12,903 nt of DNA, taken from contig JAOZRJ010000018.1 in the NCBI GenBank assembly GCA_029931885.1, forward strand, positions 235 to 13,137, written 5' to 3'. Both the position numbers and the translations under genes were made by a program. The notes under the pieces are model-generated. The model searched no databases. It was not told the DNA's origin and saw nothing but the letters and a program-made list of their open reading frames with translations. Below are positions 6,983 through 12,903 of the stretch, one piece after another. Numbering within the stretch: position 1 is the stretch's first letter; each line of letters opens with the position of its first letter. Origin of the DNA: Candidatus Omnitrophota bacterium (GTDB taxonomy: Bacteria; Omnitrophota; Koll11; Zapsychrales; Aceulaceae).

Positions 6983-8149
6983 ATGATAGCGAGAAAAGTT
7001 TCTTCAAAAATAAAGGCATATTCCAAGCAGTATCCCGTAATTCTCATTACAGGTCCGCGACAATCGGGTAAAACAACATTAGTTAAAAGCCTTTTTCCTA
7101 AGAAACTGTATGTTAACCTGGAGGATATTAGCAAAAGAGAATTCGCTAGCAATGATCCAAAGGGATTTCTTTTACAGAAAAAAGGCGGCTTGATTATTGA
7201 TGAAGTTCAGAGAGTTCCTCAGTTGATGTCTTATATTCAGGTCATTGTTGACGAACAACAGACTCCCGGACAATTTATTATTACCGGCTCACAAAATATT
7301 TTATTAATGCAAAGTATATCGCAATCGTTGAGCGGAAGAGTGGCTATAGTTAATCTTCTTCCGTTTTCAATAGAAGAGTTGCGTGCAGCAAAGATAGATT
7401 ATAAAAAAGCTGACTCGTATATGATTAAAGGATTTTATCCAAGAATTTACGATAAAAGTTTATCCGCGAAAGGATATTATGCGAATTATATGCAAACGTA
7501 TATTGAAAGAGACGTCCGATTAATAAAAAATATTTCAGATTTAAATGCTTTTCAGACATTTGTAAAATTATGTGCGGGGCGAGTTGGTCAATTACTTAAC
7601 TTATCTTCCCTTTCAGAGAGTTGCGGAATCAGCCATAATACAGCTAAGGAGTGGATTTCTGTATTGGAGGCAAGTTATATCATTTTTTTAGTGCGTCCTT
7701 ATTATAAAAATTATAATAAGAGACTGGTAAAAATGCCTAAATTATATTTTTACGACGTGGGATTGTTAAATTTTTTGTTGGGTATTGAGTCAGAGAATCA
7801 ATACCGTTCTCATTATCACCGAGGCAGCATTTTTGAGAATTTAATTATTTTAGAAATAAAAAAGCATTTTTTAAATCTTTGCCTGCTTAAAAATATATAT
7901 TTTTGGCGTGATAAGCATGGAAGAGAAATAGATTGTTTATTTGAGAATGCAAATAGTATTACCTCTATTGAAATAAAGTCAGGGGAGACTGTTAATGAGG
8001 ATTATTTTAAGGAATTAAAGTATTTCGCAAAATTATCTTCAGATACTAAGCACAAGCTATGTCTTATATATGGAGGCGGTGAAAAGCAAAAAAGATCGTA
8101 TGCCTCTGTTTTTGGATGGAGATTTATTAATGCTTTGTTTGAAAAATAA
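6983..8149 (+). CDS. DUF4143-family ATPase with PD-(D/E)XK-like C-terminus
   Basis: A 388-residue protein of the AAA_14 + DUF4143 family, common in mobile and accessory regions of bacteria and archaea and of unsettled function. The Walker A GPRQSGKTT is at 24-32, Walker B LIIDEVQ at 70-76, and the sensor motif TGSQ at 101-104, followed by SLSGRV. A winged-helix-like stretch (LSSLSESCGISHNTAKEWISVLEA) is at about 206-230. The C-terminal region has FEN (E285), EID (D317) and EIK (E330, K332), the arrangement of a PD-(D/E)XK nuclease core. The longer frame from TTG 6956 is rejected because that codon lies between the -35 and -10; ATG 6983 also matches family starts (MIARKV...YPVILITGP). It stands alone between a tRNA and a porin with its own promoter, which suggests an accessory insertion. 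Whether it cleaves DNA or acts as an antitoxin-like or defence ATPase is unknown. Confidence 0.92.
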   Translation: MIARKVSSKIKAYSKQYPVILITGPRQSGKTTLVKSLFPKKLYVNLEDISKREFASNDPKGFLLQKKGGLIIDEVQRVPQLMSYIQVIVDEQQTPGQFIITGSQNILLMQSISQSLSGRVAIVNLLPFSIEELRAAKIDYKKADSYMIKGFYPRIYDKSLSAKGYYANYMQTYIERDVRLIKNISDLNAFQTFVKLCAGRVGQLLNLSSLSESCGISHNTAKEWISVLEASYIIFLVRPYYKNYNKRLVKMPKLYFYDVGLLNFLLGIESENQYRSHYHRGSIFENLIILEIKKHFLNLCLLKNIYFWRDKHGREIDCLFENANSITSIEIKSGETVNEDYFKELKYFAKLSSDTKHKLCLIYGGGEKQKRSYASVFGWRFINALFEK

Positions 8150-8170
8150 GGGTTTTTTGACAAAAAATCC
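8150..8170 (+). terminator. AT-rich hairpin after the DUF4143 gene
   Basis: GGGTTTTTT (8150-8158), loop GAC, and AAAAAATCC (8162-8170) form a 9-bp stem with one G.T pair, starting right at the stop codon. The sequence after it is ATATTTT rather than a strong T-run, so termination is likely but may be leaky. Confidence 0.35.
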
Positions 8171-8196
8171 ATATTTTAAAAAAAACCTAAAAAAAC

Positions 8197-8225
8197 TTGA
8201 CACTTTAGGGTGTTTATGGAAAAAT
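8197..8225 (+). promoter_or_regulatory. candidate porin promoter
   Basis: TTGACA at 8197-8202 is a perfect -35. At 17-nt spacing the -10 would be AAAAAT (8220-8225), only four of six to consensus, while better A/T-rich hexamers lie at poor spacing. The -35 is preceded by A-tracts that could act as an UP element. The porin ATG is about 170-180 nt downstream, implying a long leader. Confidence 0.4.
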
Positions 8226-8404
8226 AAATATAACTGAACCCAGAGATGACTCTAATTAAAACATGAAAGGAGGCGAGGAAAAAAATAGTTGTTGAAGATC
8301 ATCGCTAACTGGGAAATTATTCGTAATAAACTAGTATTATCATAATCTAGATTTTATATAAAATGGCTGGTTAAACAATAGAATTCTTTAAGGAGGATTT
8401 TTCA
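8226..8404 (+). other. porin mRNA leader with an orphan Shine-Dalgarno and possible 18-codon ORF
   Basis: This 180-base region holds no normal gene. AGGAGG at 8268-8273 and GAGG at 8275-8278 are strong ribosome-binding sequences with no start codon at standard spacing. The nearest candidate is TTG at 8289 (10 nt after GAGG), opening an 18-residue frame (MLKIIANWEIIRNKLVLS) that stops at 8345. The AT palindrome ATTTTATATAAAAT (8351-8364) follows, then the real porin Shine-Dalgarno AGGAGG at 8391-8396. It may be a leader peptide or a ribosome standby site, or chance; no known riboswitch was recognised. Confidence 0.3.
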
Positions 8405-9796
8405 ATGAGAAAATATTTAATATTAGCAGTGCTGATTGTAGCCCTTATGGCTGTGCCGGCATTTGCTAGCGTACAAAATATCAAAGTTAGCGGAGACATC
8501 AAAGAGTCTTTGGTTGTCCGTCATAATTTTGATCTTGGGCTTAATGCAGTTGATGAGCAAGATCAGAACGTATTCTTATCACAAGTTCGTATTGGAATTG
8601 ATGCTGATTTAACAGATAATGTTTCTGCTTGCATTTCATTACTTAACGAAAGAATATGGAACGACGATACAAACACTGATGGCGATATCGAAGTTGATCT
8701 TGCTTATGTTGAGTTAAGAGAAATGCTTTATTCTCCTTTAACTGTAACAATTGGTCGCCAAGTTTTATTTCTTGGAAATGGTTTAATTCTTGGAGATGGA
8801 CCTGATAACACAACTGCTGGGCCACTATTAGGTGTCGCATCAGATCTTTCTGAGAGATCAGGACAAGATGGTATCAAGTTCGCTCTTGATTATGATCCTT
8901 TAACGATCGAAGCATTTGCATTCAAGATGAACGAAAATGATGCTGGTATTGCACGAACTGCTGAAGATGATGATGCTGATCTGTATGGTATCACAGCAGC
9001 TTACAGATTATCTGACAAGTGGAATTCTACTGTTCAAGGTTATTTTCTTGCTCAGCAGGATAACATTAAAACAAATGCTTTTGCTAAGTTAGACACAATT
9101 TATATTCCAGGCTTCTTAATCCGCACAAACCCAATTAAGGGTCTTGCTACATCTTTAGAGATGGCATGGCAAAGAGGAACAGATGCTGATGTTGCTGGCT
9201 TAGGTACTGGAAATCAGAGAAGAGAAGCAATGGCTATTCAGGTTATAGCTGATTATGTTCTTCCTTTCGAAAAATTAGCTAAGTACAATCCTATTGTTGG
9301 ATTTAAATATACATACGTATCTGGTGACAGCAATCCAGGAGATGTAAACAATCCTGCTGGAGCACAATCTTCCTCAGAAGTAACCACAGCATGGAATCAG
9401 ATGTATGAAGGTCAAGCAAAAGGCAAGATTTATAATGCTCTTATGAATCTTACTAACGCTCATATTTATGAGTATTCATTGGTTGCTGTACCTGTTGAAG
9501 ATGTTACTGCAAAGTTAACTGTGACAAACCTTTATTTAGATAAAAAGTTTGATCAAGCAGTGCCAACAACAACATGGAGACTTAATAGAGTTAACACAGC
9601 TGCAGGTTCGCTAGTTAATGTTAATACTGGTAAAACACATCTAGGTTGGGAAATTGATACAGACTTAGTTTATGACTACACAGAAGATGTAGCTTTCAAA
9701 TTAAGCACTGGATGGTTCATACCAGGTGATGTTTTCACTGGAGCTAATGATGATATAGCTTCTCAGGTGTTAACAAGTGTTGATGTTGCTTTCTAA
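8405..9796 (+). CDS. outer-membrane beta-barrel porin, alginate-export-like
   Basis: A 463-residue precursor. A signal peptide covers residues 1-21 (positive RK, hydrophobic LILAVLIVALMAV, then AFA before Ser22), leaving a mature barrel of about 442 residues that ends in ...DVAF. A C-terminal Phe is the usual recognition mark of the BAM outer-membrane assembly machinery, so this is direct evidence for a diderm cell. Strands alternate throughout. The segment VDLAYVELREMLYSPLTVTIGRQVLFLGNGLIL (about 98-130) resembles the alginate-export (AlgE-like) family pattern of a GRQ strand and turn. The substrate cannot be told from sequence. AGGAGG lies 8 nt before the ATG, and the gene has its own promoter region and a strong terminator, which fits a monocistronic, abundant protein. 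Its codons look more regular and less T-rich than the neighbouring genes. Confidence 0.85.
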   Translation: MRKYLILAVLIVALMAVPAFASVQNIKVSGDIKESLVVRHNFDLGLNAVDEQDQNVFLSQVRIGIDADLTDNVSACISLLNERIWNDDTNTDGDIEVDLAYVELREMLYSPLTVTIGRQVLFLGNGLILGDGPDNTTAGPLLGVASDLSERSGQDGIKFALDYDPLTIEAFAFKMNENDAGIARTAEDDDADLYGITAAYRLSDKWNSTVQGYFLAQQDNIKTNAFAKLDTIYIPGFLIRTNPIKGLATSLEMAWQRGTDADVAGLGTGNQRREAMAIQVIADYVLPFEKLAKYNPIVGFKYTYVSGDSNPGDVNNPAGAQSSSEVTTAWNQMYEGQAKGKIYNALMNLTNAHIYEYSLVAVPVEDVTAKLTVTNLYLDKKFDQAVPTTTWRLNRVNTAAGSLVNVNTGKTHLGWEIDTDLVYDYTEDVAFKLSTGWFIPGDVFTGANDDIASQVLTSVDVAF

Positions 9797-9824
9797 ATTT
9801 ATTTAAATATAAGTTTAGTAAAAG

Positions 9825-9859
9825 ATACCCCGCTTCTTTTGAAGCGGGGTATTTTTTTT
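9825..9859 (+). terminator. rho-independent terminator of the porin gene
   Basis: ATACCCCGCTTC (9825-9836), loop TTTT, and GAAGCGGGGTAT (9841-9852) form a perfect 12-bp stem followed by eight T residues (9852-9859). It starts 28 nt after the porin stop and is the strongest terminator in the window. Confidence 0.96.
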
Positions 9860-10016
9860 GTTAGTTCCCGACTGAGATATTTATCAACTTAAATTGAAAC
9901 GTCCTTGAAAAAAGATGAGAATATTCTTTTAAATGAGTATTTATTTGATATGATAAATGTAATAAATGAATATTTATAAAAATTTACTAAGAAATAGATC
10001 TTAAAAGTATTTAATT
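9860..10016 (+). other. AT-rich intergenic region, presumed promoter of the ParA-CBM48 cluster
   Basis: This stretch follows a strong terminator and precedes a gene cluster, so it should hold a promoter. The best pair I see is TTGAAA (9894-9899), a 17-nt spacer and GAGAAT (9917-9922, four of six), with a second TTGAAA at 9905. TATGAT at 9949-9954 lacks a good -35. The evidence is weak and no operator or RNA structure stands out. The gene downstream lacks a clear Shine-Dalgarno. Confidence 0.3.
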
Positions 10017-10592
10017 ATGACAAAAGAAGAAATTTATGAGCACTTGGCTCAGGTGTATTTAGGCAAGCAGATAAAAGAATCAGTTCAAAAGAAAAAGAAA
10101 TTTGTTGCCCCTGTTTACATGAAGACTGTATTAACATTATTAGTTTTTGGGTTAGTTTTTTATAGCCTTACCGCTTTTTTATCTCACCGAAAAGAAGATT
10201 TAAAGTCTAATATTATTTTTGCATTAAATAATTCTCCGATTCGAGTTAAATATAATCTTAAACAACCATATCCTCAGGTTACGGATTTTTCTATTAAAAT
10301 TCCGCAGGTAAATATTGATAAATATAAAGCACTTAGTTTCTCGATTCGAGGACTTGAAGAAGGTTATCCGGATGTCGTTAAAATTGTTTTAAAAAATAAA
10401 CGAAATGAGATTTCTTTTTTTCATATTCAAGGTGTAAAACTGAAATGGAATCGGTATAATATTCCTTTTTCGGAATTCCATAATATTACTGACTGGATGA
10501 GCTTGGATGAAGTGTCTTTTGTTTTAGAAGGATGGAATGTCGCTAAGAAAAAAGGGATTATTCTTATTGATGATGTATGTTTTTCAAAATAG
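10017..10592 (+). CDS. single-pass membrane protein with a carbohydrate-binding-like jelly-roll domain
   Basis: A 191-residue protein I do not recognise as a named gene. A cytoplasmic N-terminal tail (1-33) is charged and carries KKKK at 25-28. One membrane span lies at about 35-55 (TVLTLLVFGLVFYSLTAFL), with the Lys cluster on the inside by the positive-inside rule. The outer domain, about 70-190, is all-beta in pattern and ends in W145..NIPFSEF...DW.SLDEVSFVLEGW......GIILIDDVCF, a layout seen in CBM11/CIA30-like jelly rolls (an aromatic/ipf.F/dw.sl..i.f/iDdi.f progression). Family membership is inferred from this pattern only. It is the first gene of the cluster, 15 bp before the ParA-CBM48 fusion. 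A scaffold or sugar-sensing partner of that ATPase is possible. No good Shine-Dalgarno is seen upstream of ATG 10017. Confidence 0.72.
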   Translation: MTKEEIYEHLAQVYLGKQIKESVQKKKKFVAPVYMKTVLTLLVFGLVFYSLTAFLSHRKEDLKSNIIFALNNSPIRVKYNLKQPYPQVTDFSIKIPQVNIDKYKALSFSIRGLEEGYPDVVKIVLKNKRNEISFFHIQGVKLKWNRYNIPFSEFHNITDWMSLDEVSFVLEGWNVAKKKGIILIDDVCFSK

Positions 10593-10607
10593 GGAGACAA
10601 GAATTAA

Positions 10608-11690
10608 ATGAAAATTATTGCGATTGCAAACCAAAAAGGTGGCTGTGGTAAAACTACGACGGCGATAAATTTAACGTCAGCACTTGCTCTAAATGGAAAA
10701 AAAGTTTTACTTGTTGATCTTGATCCGCAGGCACATGCATCGCTAGGGTTAAATATTGATTCACCGGACAGCATTTACAACGTAATTTCTAAAATTGCAC
10801 CGCGAAAATTTTCTATTGAACAAATTATTATTAATATTAATAAACAGTTTGATTTGGTTCCTTCAAATGTTTTAGTAGGAACACTTGAGCAAGAATTGGC
10901 TGGTGAGATCGGACGCGAATTAAAGTTAACTGAGATTTTATCAACCGTCAGCAACCGATATGATTATATTATTATTGATTGTCCTCCGAATCTTGGATTC
11001 TTAACGATTAATGCGCTTCGTGCAAGCAGTGAGGTTATTGTTCCTGTTGAGACAAGCCGATTTTCTCTTCAAGGCGTTGATCGTTTAATTGATATTATTA
11101 ATTTGCTTAAAGATAGGTTAAATCATGAGATTGTGCACAGAGTACTTGTGACAATGTTTGATTCTAGGCTACGTCATTCGTTTGCGATGCTTGATAAAAT
11201 TAAGGAGAAATTCTCAGATAATTTAATTTCAACTATTGTTCATGTTAACGTTAAACTTAAGGAATCCGCTGTTTTCGGTCAGACCGTGGCGAGTTATGAT
11301 AAATATTGTCGAGGAAGTAAGGATTACTTTAGCTTAGCTAAAGAGATTATTTCCACTCACAGGGAAAAAGATCTTTTGTTTAATCCTATATCTTCGAAGA
11401 TGAAGGAGGTAGTAAAAGAAAAGGCAAGAGATTTTGGTTTTGCTGTATTTACTTTTCGTGCCCCAGAGGCAAAATCGGTTTATGTTGCAGGGGATTTTAA
11501 TAATTGGTATGTTGATGAGTCATGCCGTATGAAACAAAATAATGACGAATGGTGTGCAAATTTGCGTCTTAAGCCCGGCGTTTATCAATATCGATTTATT
11601 GTGGACGGGAGATGGCAGGAAGACCCCTCAAATCCAAAGCGTGCTGAAAATGTTTTTGGTGATGCCAATTCTGTTGTGGAGGTTTTATAG
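10608..11690 (+). CDS. ParA/Soj-type ATPase fused to a C-terminal CBM48 (AMPK-beta-like) glycogen-binding domain
   Basis: A 360-residue fusion in one open frame. Residues 1-250 are a ParA-type ATPase: deviant Walker A KGGCGKTTT (10-18), LLVDLDPQAHAS (34-45), DYIIIDCPPNLG (119-130), and the late segment LKESAVFGQTVASYDKYCRGSKDYFSLAKEI typical of Soj/ParA. ParA proteins dimerise with ATP, bind DNA non-specifically, and move chromosomes, plasmids or protein and metabolic bodies. After a charged linker (about 255-275), residues about 277-360 match the AMPK-beta/CBM48 module: FTFRAPEAKSVYVAGDFNNW, LKPGVYQYRFIVDGRWQEDP, NSVVEVL. Glucan-contacting Trp residues have counterparts at W300 and W336, with Arg329 where AMPK-beta has Lys. 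Ordinary ParA is about 250-270 residues, so the extra module is an addition. No ParB is adjacent. By inference it is a positioning ATPase for glycogen or another alpha-glucan. It is 1 bp from the next gene. Confidence 0.93.
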   Translation: MKIIAIANQKGGCGKTTTAINLTSALALNGKKVLLVDLDPQAHASLGLNIDSPDSIYNVISKIAPRKFSIEQIIININKQFDLVPSNVLVGTLEQELAGEIGRELKLTEILSTVSNRYDYIIIDCPPNLGFLTINALRASSEVIVPVETSRFSLQGVDRLIDIINLLKDRLNHEIVHRVLVTMFDSRLRHSFAMLDKIKEKFSDNLISTIVHVNVKLKESAVFGQTVASYDKYCRGSKDYFSLAKEIISTHREKDLLFNPISSKMKEVVKEKARDFGFAVFTFRAPEAKSVYVAGDFNNWYVDESCRMKQNNDEWCANLRLKPGVYQYRFIVDGRWQEDPSNPKRAENVFGDANSVVEVL

Positions 11691-11691
11691 C

Positions 11692-11994
11692 ATGGTAAAG
11701 AATATTTCTGAGGATAAAATATTTGCGGTGATGTCCTATTTATGGATAATATGCATTATTCCTTTGATTTTCAAAAAGGATAATAAGTTTGTTTTAAATC
11801 ACGGGAAACAGGGACTTGTTATTTTTGTTTGCGTTGTCTGTGTTTTTGTCGCAAGCATTCTTTTTGATTGGATTTTGCGCCCTGGACTTTTCTTGTTCGG
11901 CGTTCTGTCGGTATGGGGGATTATAGAGTCCCTCAGAGGCAATAATCTAAAAATGCCGGTTATTTCAGAAATTGCCGATAAGATCACTCTCTAG
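11692..11994 (+). CDS. DUF4870/Tic20-like small membrane protein
   Basis: A 100-residue protein with three predicted membrane spans at about 10-27, 41-59 and 63-80. The opening DKIFAVMSYLWIICIIPLIFKKDNKFVLNHGKQGL closely follows the DUF4870 pattern (A...Y...I.PL...K..sefv.fH.KQGL). The start is ATG 11692, with GGAGG at 11678-11682 (9 nt away) and only 1 bp after the ParA stop. A longer in-frame reading from 11542 is only overlap with the CBM48 coding sequence. The tight spacing shows co-expression with the ParA fusion. Function is unknown for the family; a membrane platform for neighbouring cytosolic proteins is one idea. Confidence 0.83.
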   Translation: MVKNISEDKIFAVMSYLWIICIIPLIFKKDNKFVLNHGKQGLVIFVCVVCVFVASILFDWILRPGLFLFGVLSVWGIIESLRGNNLKMPVISEIADKITL

Positions 11995-12029
11995 ATTTAA
12001 AATTTTTATCAATTTAGGGGGATAATGCA

Positions 12030-12611
12030 ATGTTGTTTGTTAACAATAAAAAATATGTTGATGTAACTAATTTCTCTCCGGTGTCCGATGGACCTCATAG
12101 AAAATTTACAATTAAGAAAATAAGCGCTCAAAGAGTTCTCGATACCCCTAGGACGTCTTTGAGAAAACAATCAAAGGGTTTTTTACCGGATGACTTGCGG
12201 AAACTTTTTGGGACTTTTTTTGATGTGATTAAAAGAGAAAAGAATAAGGTTGGCGGCCAGAGGAATATAAAGGAAGAGAAACCGGATAAAGTTGTCCCAA
12301 GGACAAAGATTATAAAAGAAGAGAGATCGGATAGAAGAGGTCTAAAGGTAAAGAGTGTAAAGGAAGAGCTGCTGGGTGAGGTCGTCCATTATTTTCCAAA
12401 AATCAAGGTGTGCGTTATCAAGCTTAAAAAAAGTATTTCTGTCGGGGATAGGTTGCGTATTAAGGGAAGGGATTTAAATTTTATCCAGAAAGTTTCTTCT
12501 ATGCAAATTGATCATGATAATGTAAAACAAGCATTTAAGGGGCAGGAAATCGGTTTACAGGTCTCCAAAGAAGTTTGCCTTGGGTGTCAAGTTTATCGAA
12601 CGGAAAAATAA
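12030..12611 (+). CDS. EF-Tu-domain-2-like beta-barrel protein with basic N-terminal linker
   Basis: A 193-residue cytoplasmic protein. Residues about 114-193 (LGEVVHYFPKIKVCVIKL, ISVGDRLRIKG, FIQKVSSMQIDHDNV, GQEIGLQVS...CQVYRTEK) match the small translation-factor domain 2 barrel found in stand-alone 'translation elongation factor-like' proteins of about 80 residues. The first 110 residues are an unusual extension, rich in Lys/Arg/Glu with three KEE-containing units (NIKEEKPD, IIKEERSD, SVKEELLG) and probably disordered. The barrel's usual late R/D positions are replaced by C-L-G-C (183-186), a CxxC pair. AGGGGG at 12016-12021 is 8 nt from the ATG. It follows the DUF4870-like gene by 35 bp, so it may be the last cluster member. 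It lacks any GTPase domain. The role is unknown; RNA or ribosome binding is the family expectation. Confidence 0.72.
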   Translation: MLFVNNKKYVDVTNFSPVSDGPHRKFTIKKISAQRVLDTPRTSLRKQSKGFLPDDLRKLFGTFFDVIKREKNKVGGQRNIKEEKPDKVVPRTKIIKEERSDRRGLKVKSVKEELLGEVVHYFPKIKVCVIKLKKSISVGDRLRIKGRDLNFIQKVSSMQIDHDNVKQAFKGQEIGLQVSKEVCLGCQVYRTEK

Positions 12612-12668
12612 AGTCGAAGATACAGGCATGATTTCAACACAAATTTGAATTAAATCTCAATCCTGTTA

Positions 12669-12677
12669 TGGTATACT
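12669..12677 (+). promoter_or_regulatory. extended -10 promoter for the prepilin gene
   Basis: TG-G-TATACT at 12669-12677 is an extended -10 element with a five-of-six hexamer (12672-12677). The TTGAAT at 12645-12650 sits 21 nt upstream, too far for a standard -35, which is consistent with reliance on the extended element. Initiation near 12683-12685 would leave about 25 nt before the GTG start, enough for the Shine-Dalgarno at 12695. Confidence 0.5.
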
Positions 12678-12707
12678 TAAGATATAGGGTTAAAAGGAGA
12701 TGTCAGA

Positions 12708-12903
12708 GTGAAAAAAATGCATAAAGGTCAAAGCGCTATTGAATATGTTCTTTTGGCGGCTTGCGTTATTGCTGTGATGATTGTTTTTCTTTCGCCCGGA
12801 GGACGTATGCAGACAAAGGTAAACTCTACGATTATTGAGGCTGTTGGTCAGATTGGAACCATGGCAGAGCATACAAATTTTGCGACAGGAGAAACTATTC
12901 CGT
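12708..12903 (+). CDS. class III signal peptide (KGQ-type) prepilin-like protein, 3'-truncated by window edge
   Basis: The first 65 residues of a small secreted pilin-like protein. They read MKKMHKGQSAIEYVLLAACVIAVMIVFLSP and onward: a short positive leader, the KGQSAIEYVLL class III (archaellin/pilin-type) recognition site, then a hydrophobic helix to about residue 30. Cleavage would fall just before or at the QSAIEY segment, leaving Glu at position 5, as in type IV-family pilins. AGGAG (12695-12699) is 8 nt before GTG 12708; the ATG at 12717 would be 17 nt away and is less likely. The frame is open to the end of the window. A Tad/Flp-type or archaeal-like pilus subunit, or pseudopilin, is likely; the partner secretion genes are not in the window. 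Confidence 0.8.
   Translation, partial: MKKMHKGQSAIEYVLLAACVIAVMIVFLSPGGRMQTKVNSTIIEAVGQIGTMAEHTNFATGETIP

Noticed and set aside
6937..7152. Minus-strand ORF over the start of the DUF4143 gene
   Set aside because: Antisense of the Walker A region; no promoter or Shine-Dalgarno of its own seen.
6752..8170. An integrated element with attachment sites around the DUF4143 gene
   Set aside because: No integrase and no duplicate of the tRNA 3' end were found downstream in the window, so an element cannot be claimed.
8157..8202. Two TTGACA hexamers exactly 40 nt apart (8157 and 8197)
   Set aside because: The first lies in the hairpin after the DUF4143 gene with no -10 at usable spacing; the interval is probably coincidence.
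8643..8840. Minus-strand ORF inside the porin
   Set aside because: Antisense shadow of the porin's conserved GRQ strand region.
10608..11690. A plasmid or chromosome ParAB partition locus
   Set aside because: There is no ParB gene next to ParA and no parS-like palindrome was seen, and the extra CBM48 argues for another cargo.
11542..11691. 50-residue N-terminal extension of the DUF4870-like protein
   Set aside because: It only overlaps the CBM48 coding sequence in another frame, while a good Shine-Dalgarno precedes ATG 11692.
11799..11987. Minus-strand ORF inside the DUF4870-like gene
   Set aside because: Antisense shadow; no domain.
12690..12872. Minus-strand ORF over the prepilin start
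   Set aside because: The plus strand here has an extended -10, a Shine-Dalgarno and a clear class III signal; the minus frame has none.

Overview
The window is an AT-rich bacterial segment in which every supported gene lies on the + strand. Three traits point to a diderm bacterium: a signal-peptide porin ending in Phe, a class III (KGQ-type) prepilin, and a large TMTC-like membrane protein with TPR repeats. Together with a DUF4143 ATPase, this gene mix resembles candidate Omnitrophota (PVC-related), but that placement is an impression from gene content, not a proven taxonomy.

Layout. (1) 1-4197: the C-terminal two thirds of pyruvate phosphate dikinase, a short sigma-70 family factor, a LacI-type sensor protein with no DNA-binding domain that overlaps the sigma gene by 4 nt, and adenine phosphoribosyltransferase. 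(2) 4234-6744: a TMTC-like membrane protein with C-terminal TPRs. (3) 6752-8170: tRNA-Arg(CCU) ending in a perfect 13-bp AT-rich hairpin, then a DUF4143-family ATPase/nuclease-like gene that appears to be transcribed without a leader from its own promoter. (4) 8197-9859: a probably well-expressed outer-membrane porin with a long leader and a textbook terminator. (5) 10017-12611: a four-gene cluster consisting of a membrane-anchored jelly-roll-like protein, a ParA ATPase fused to a C-terminal glycogen-binding (CBM48/AMPK-beta type) domain, a DUF4870-like small membrane protein, and an EF-Tu-domain-2-like protein with a basic linker. (6) 12669-12903: an extended -10 promoter and the start of a prepilin-like gene that runs off the window.

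The most unusual item is the ParA-CBM48 fusion. ParA-type ATPases move or space cargo over the nucleoid, and CBM48 modules bind glycogen or starch-like glucans. No ParB is adjacent, and the upstream neighbour is a membrane protein with a Lys-rich cytoplasmic tail and a carbohydrate-binding-like outer domain. The simplest hypothesis is a system that positions, partitions or senses glycogen granules. This is inference from domain content and gene order. A second item worth attention is the HTH-less LacI sensor translationally coupled to the sigma factor.
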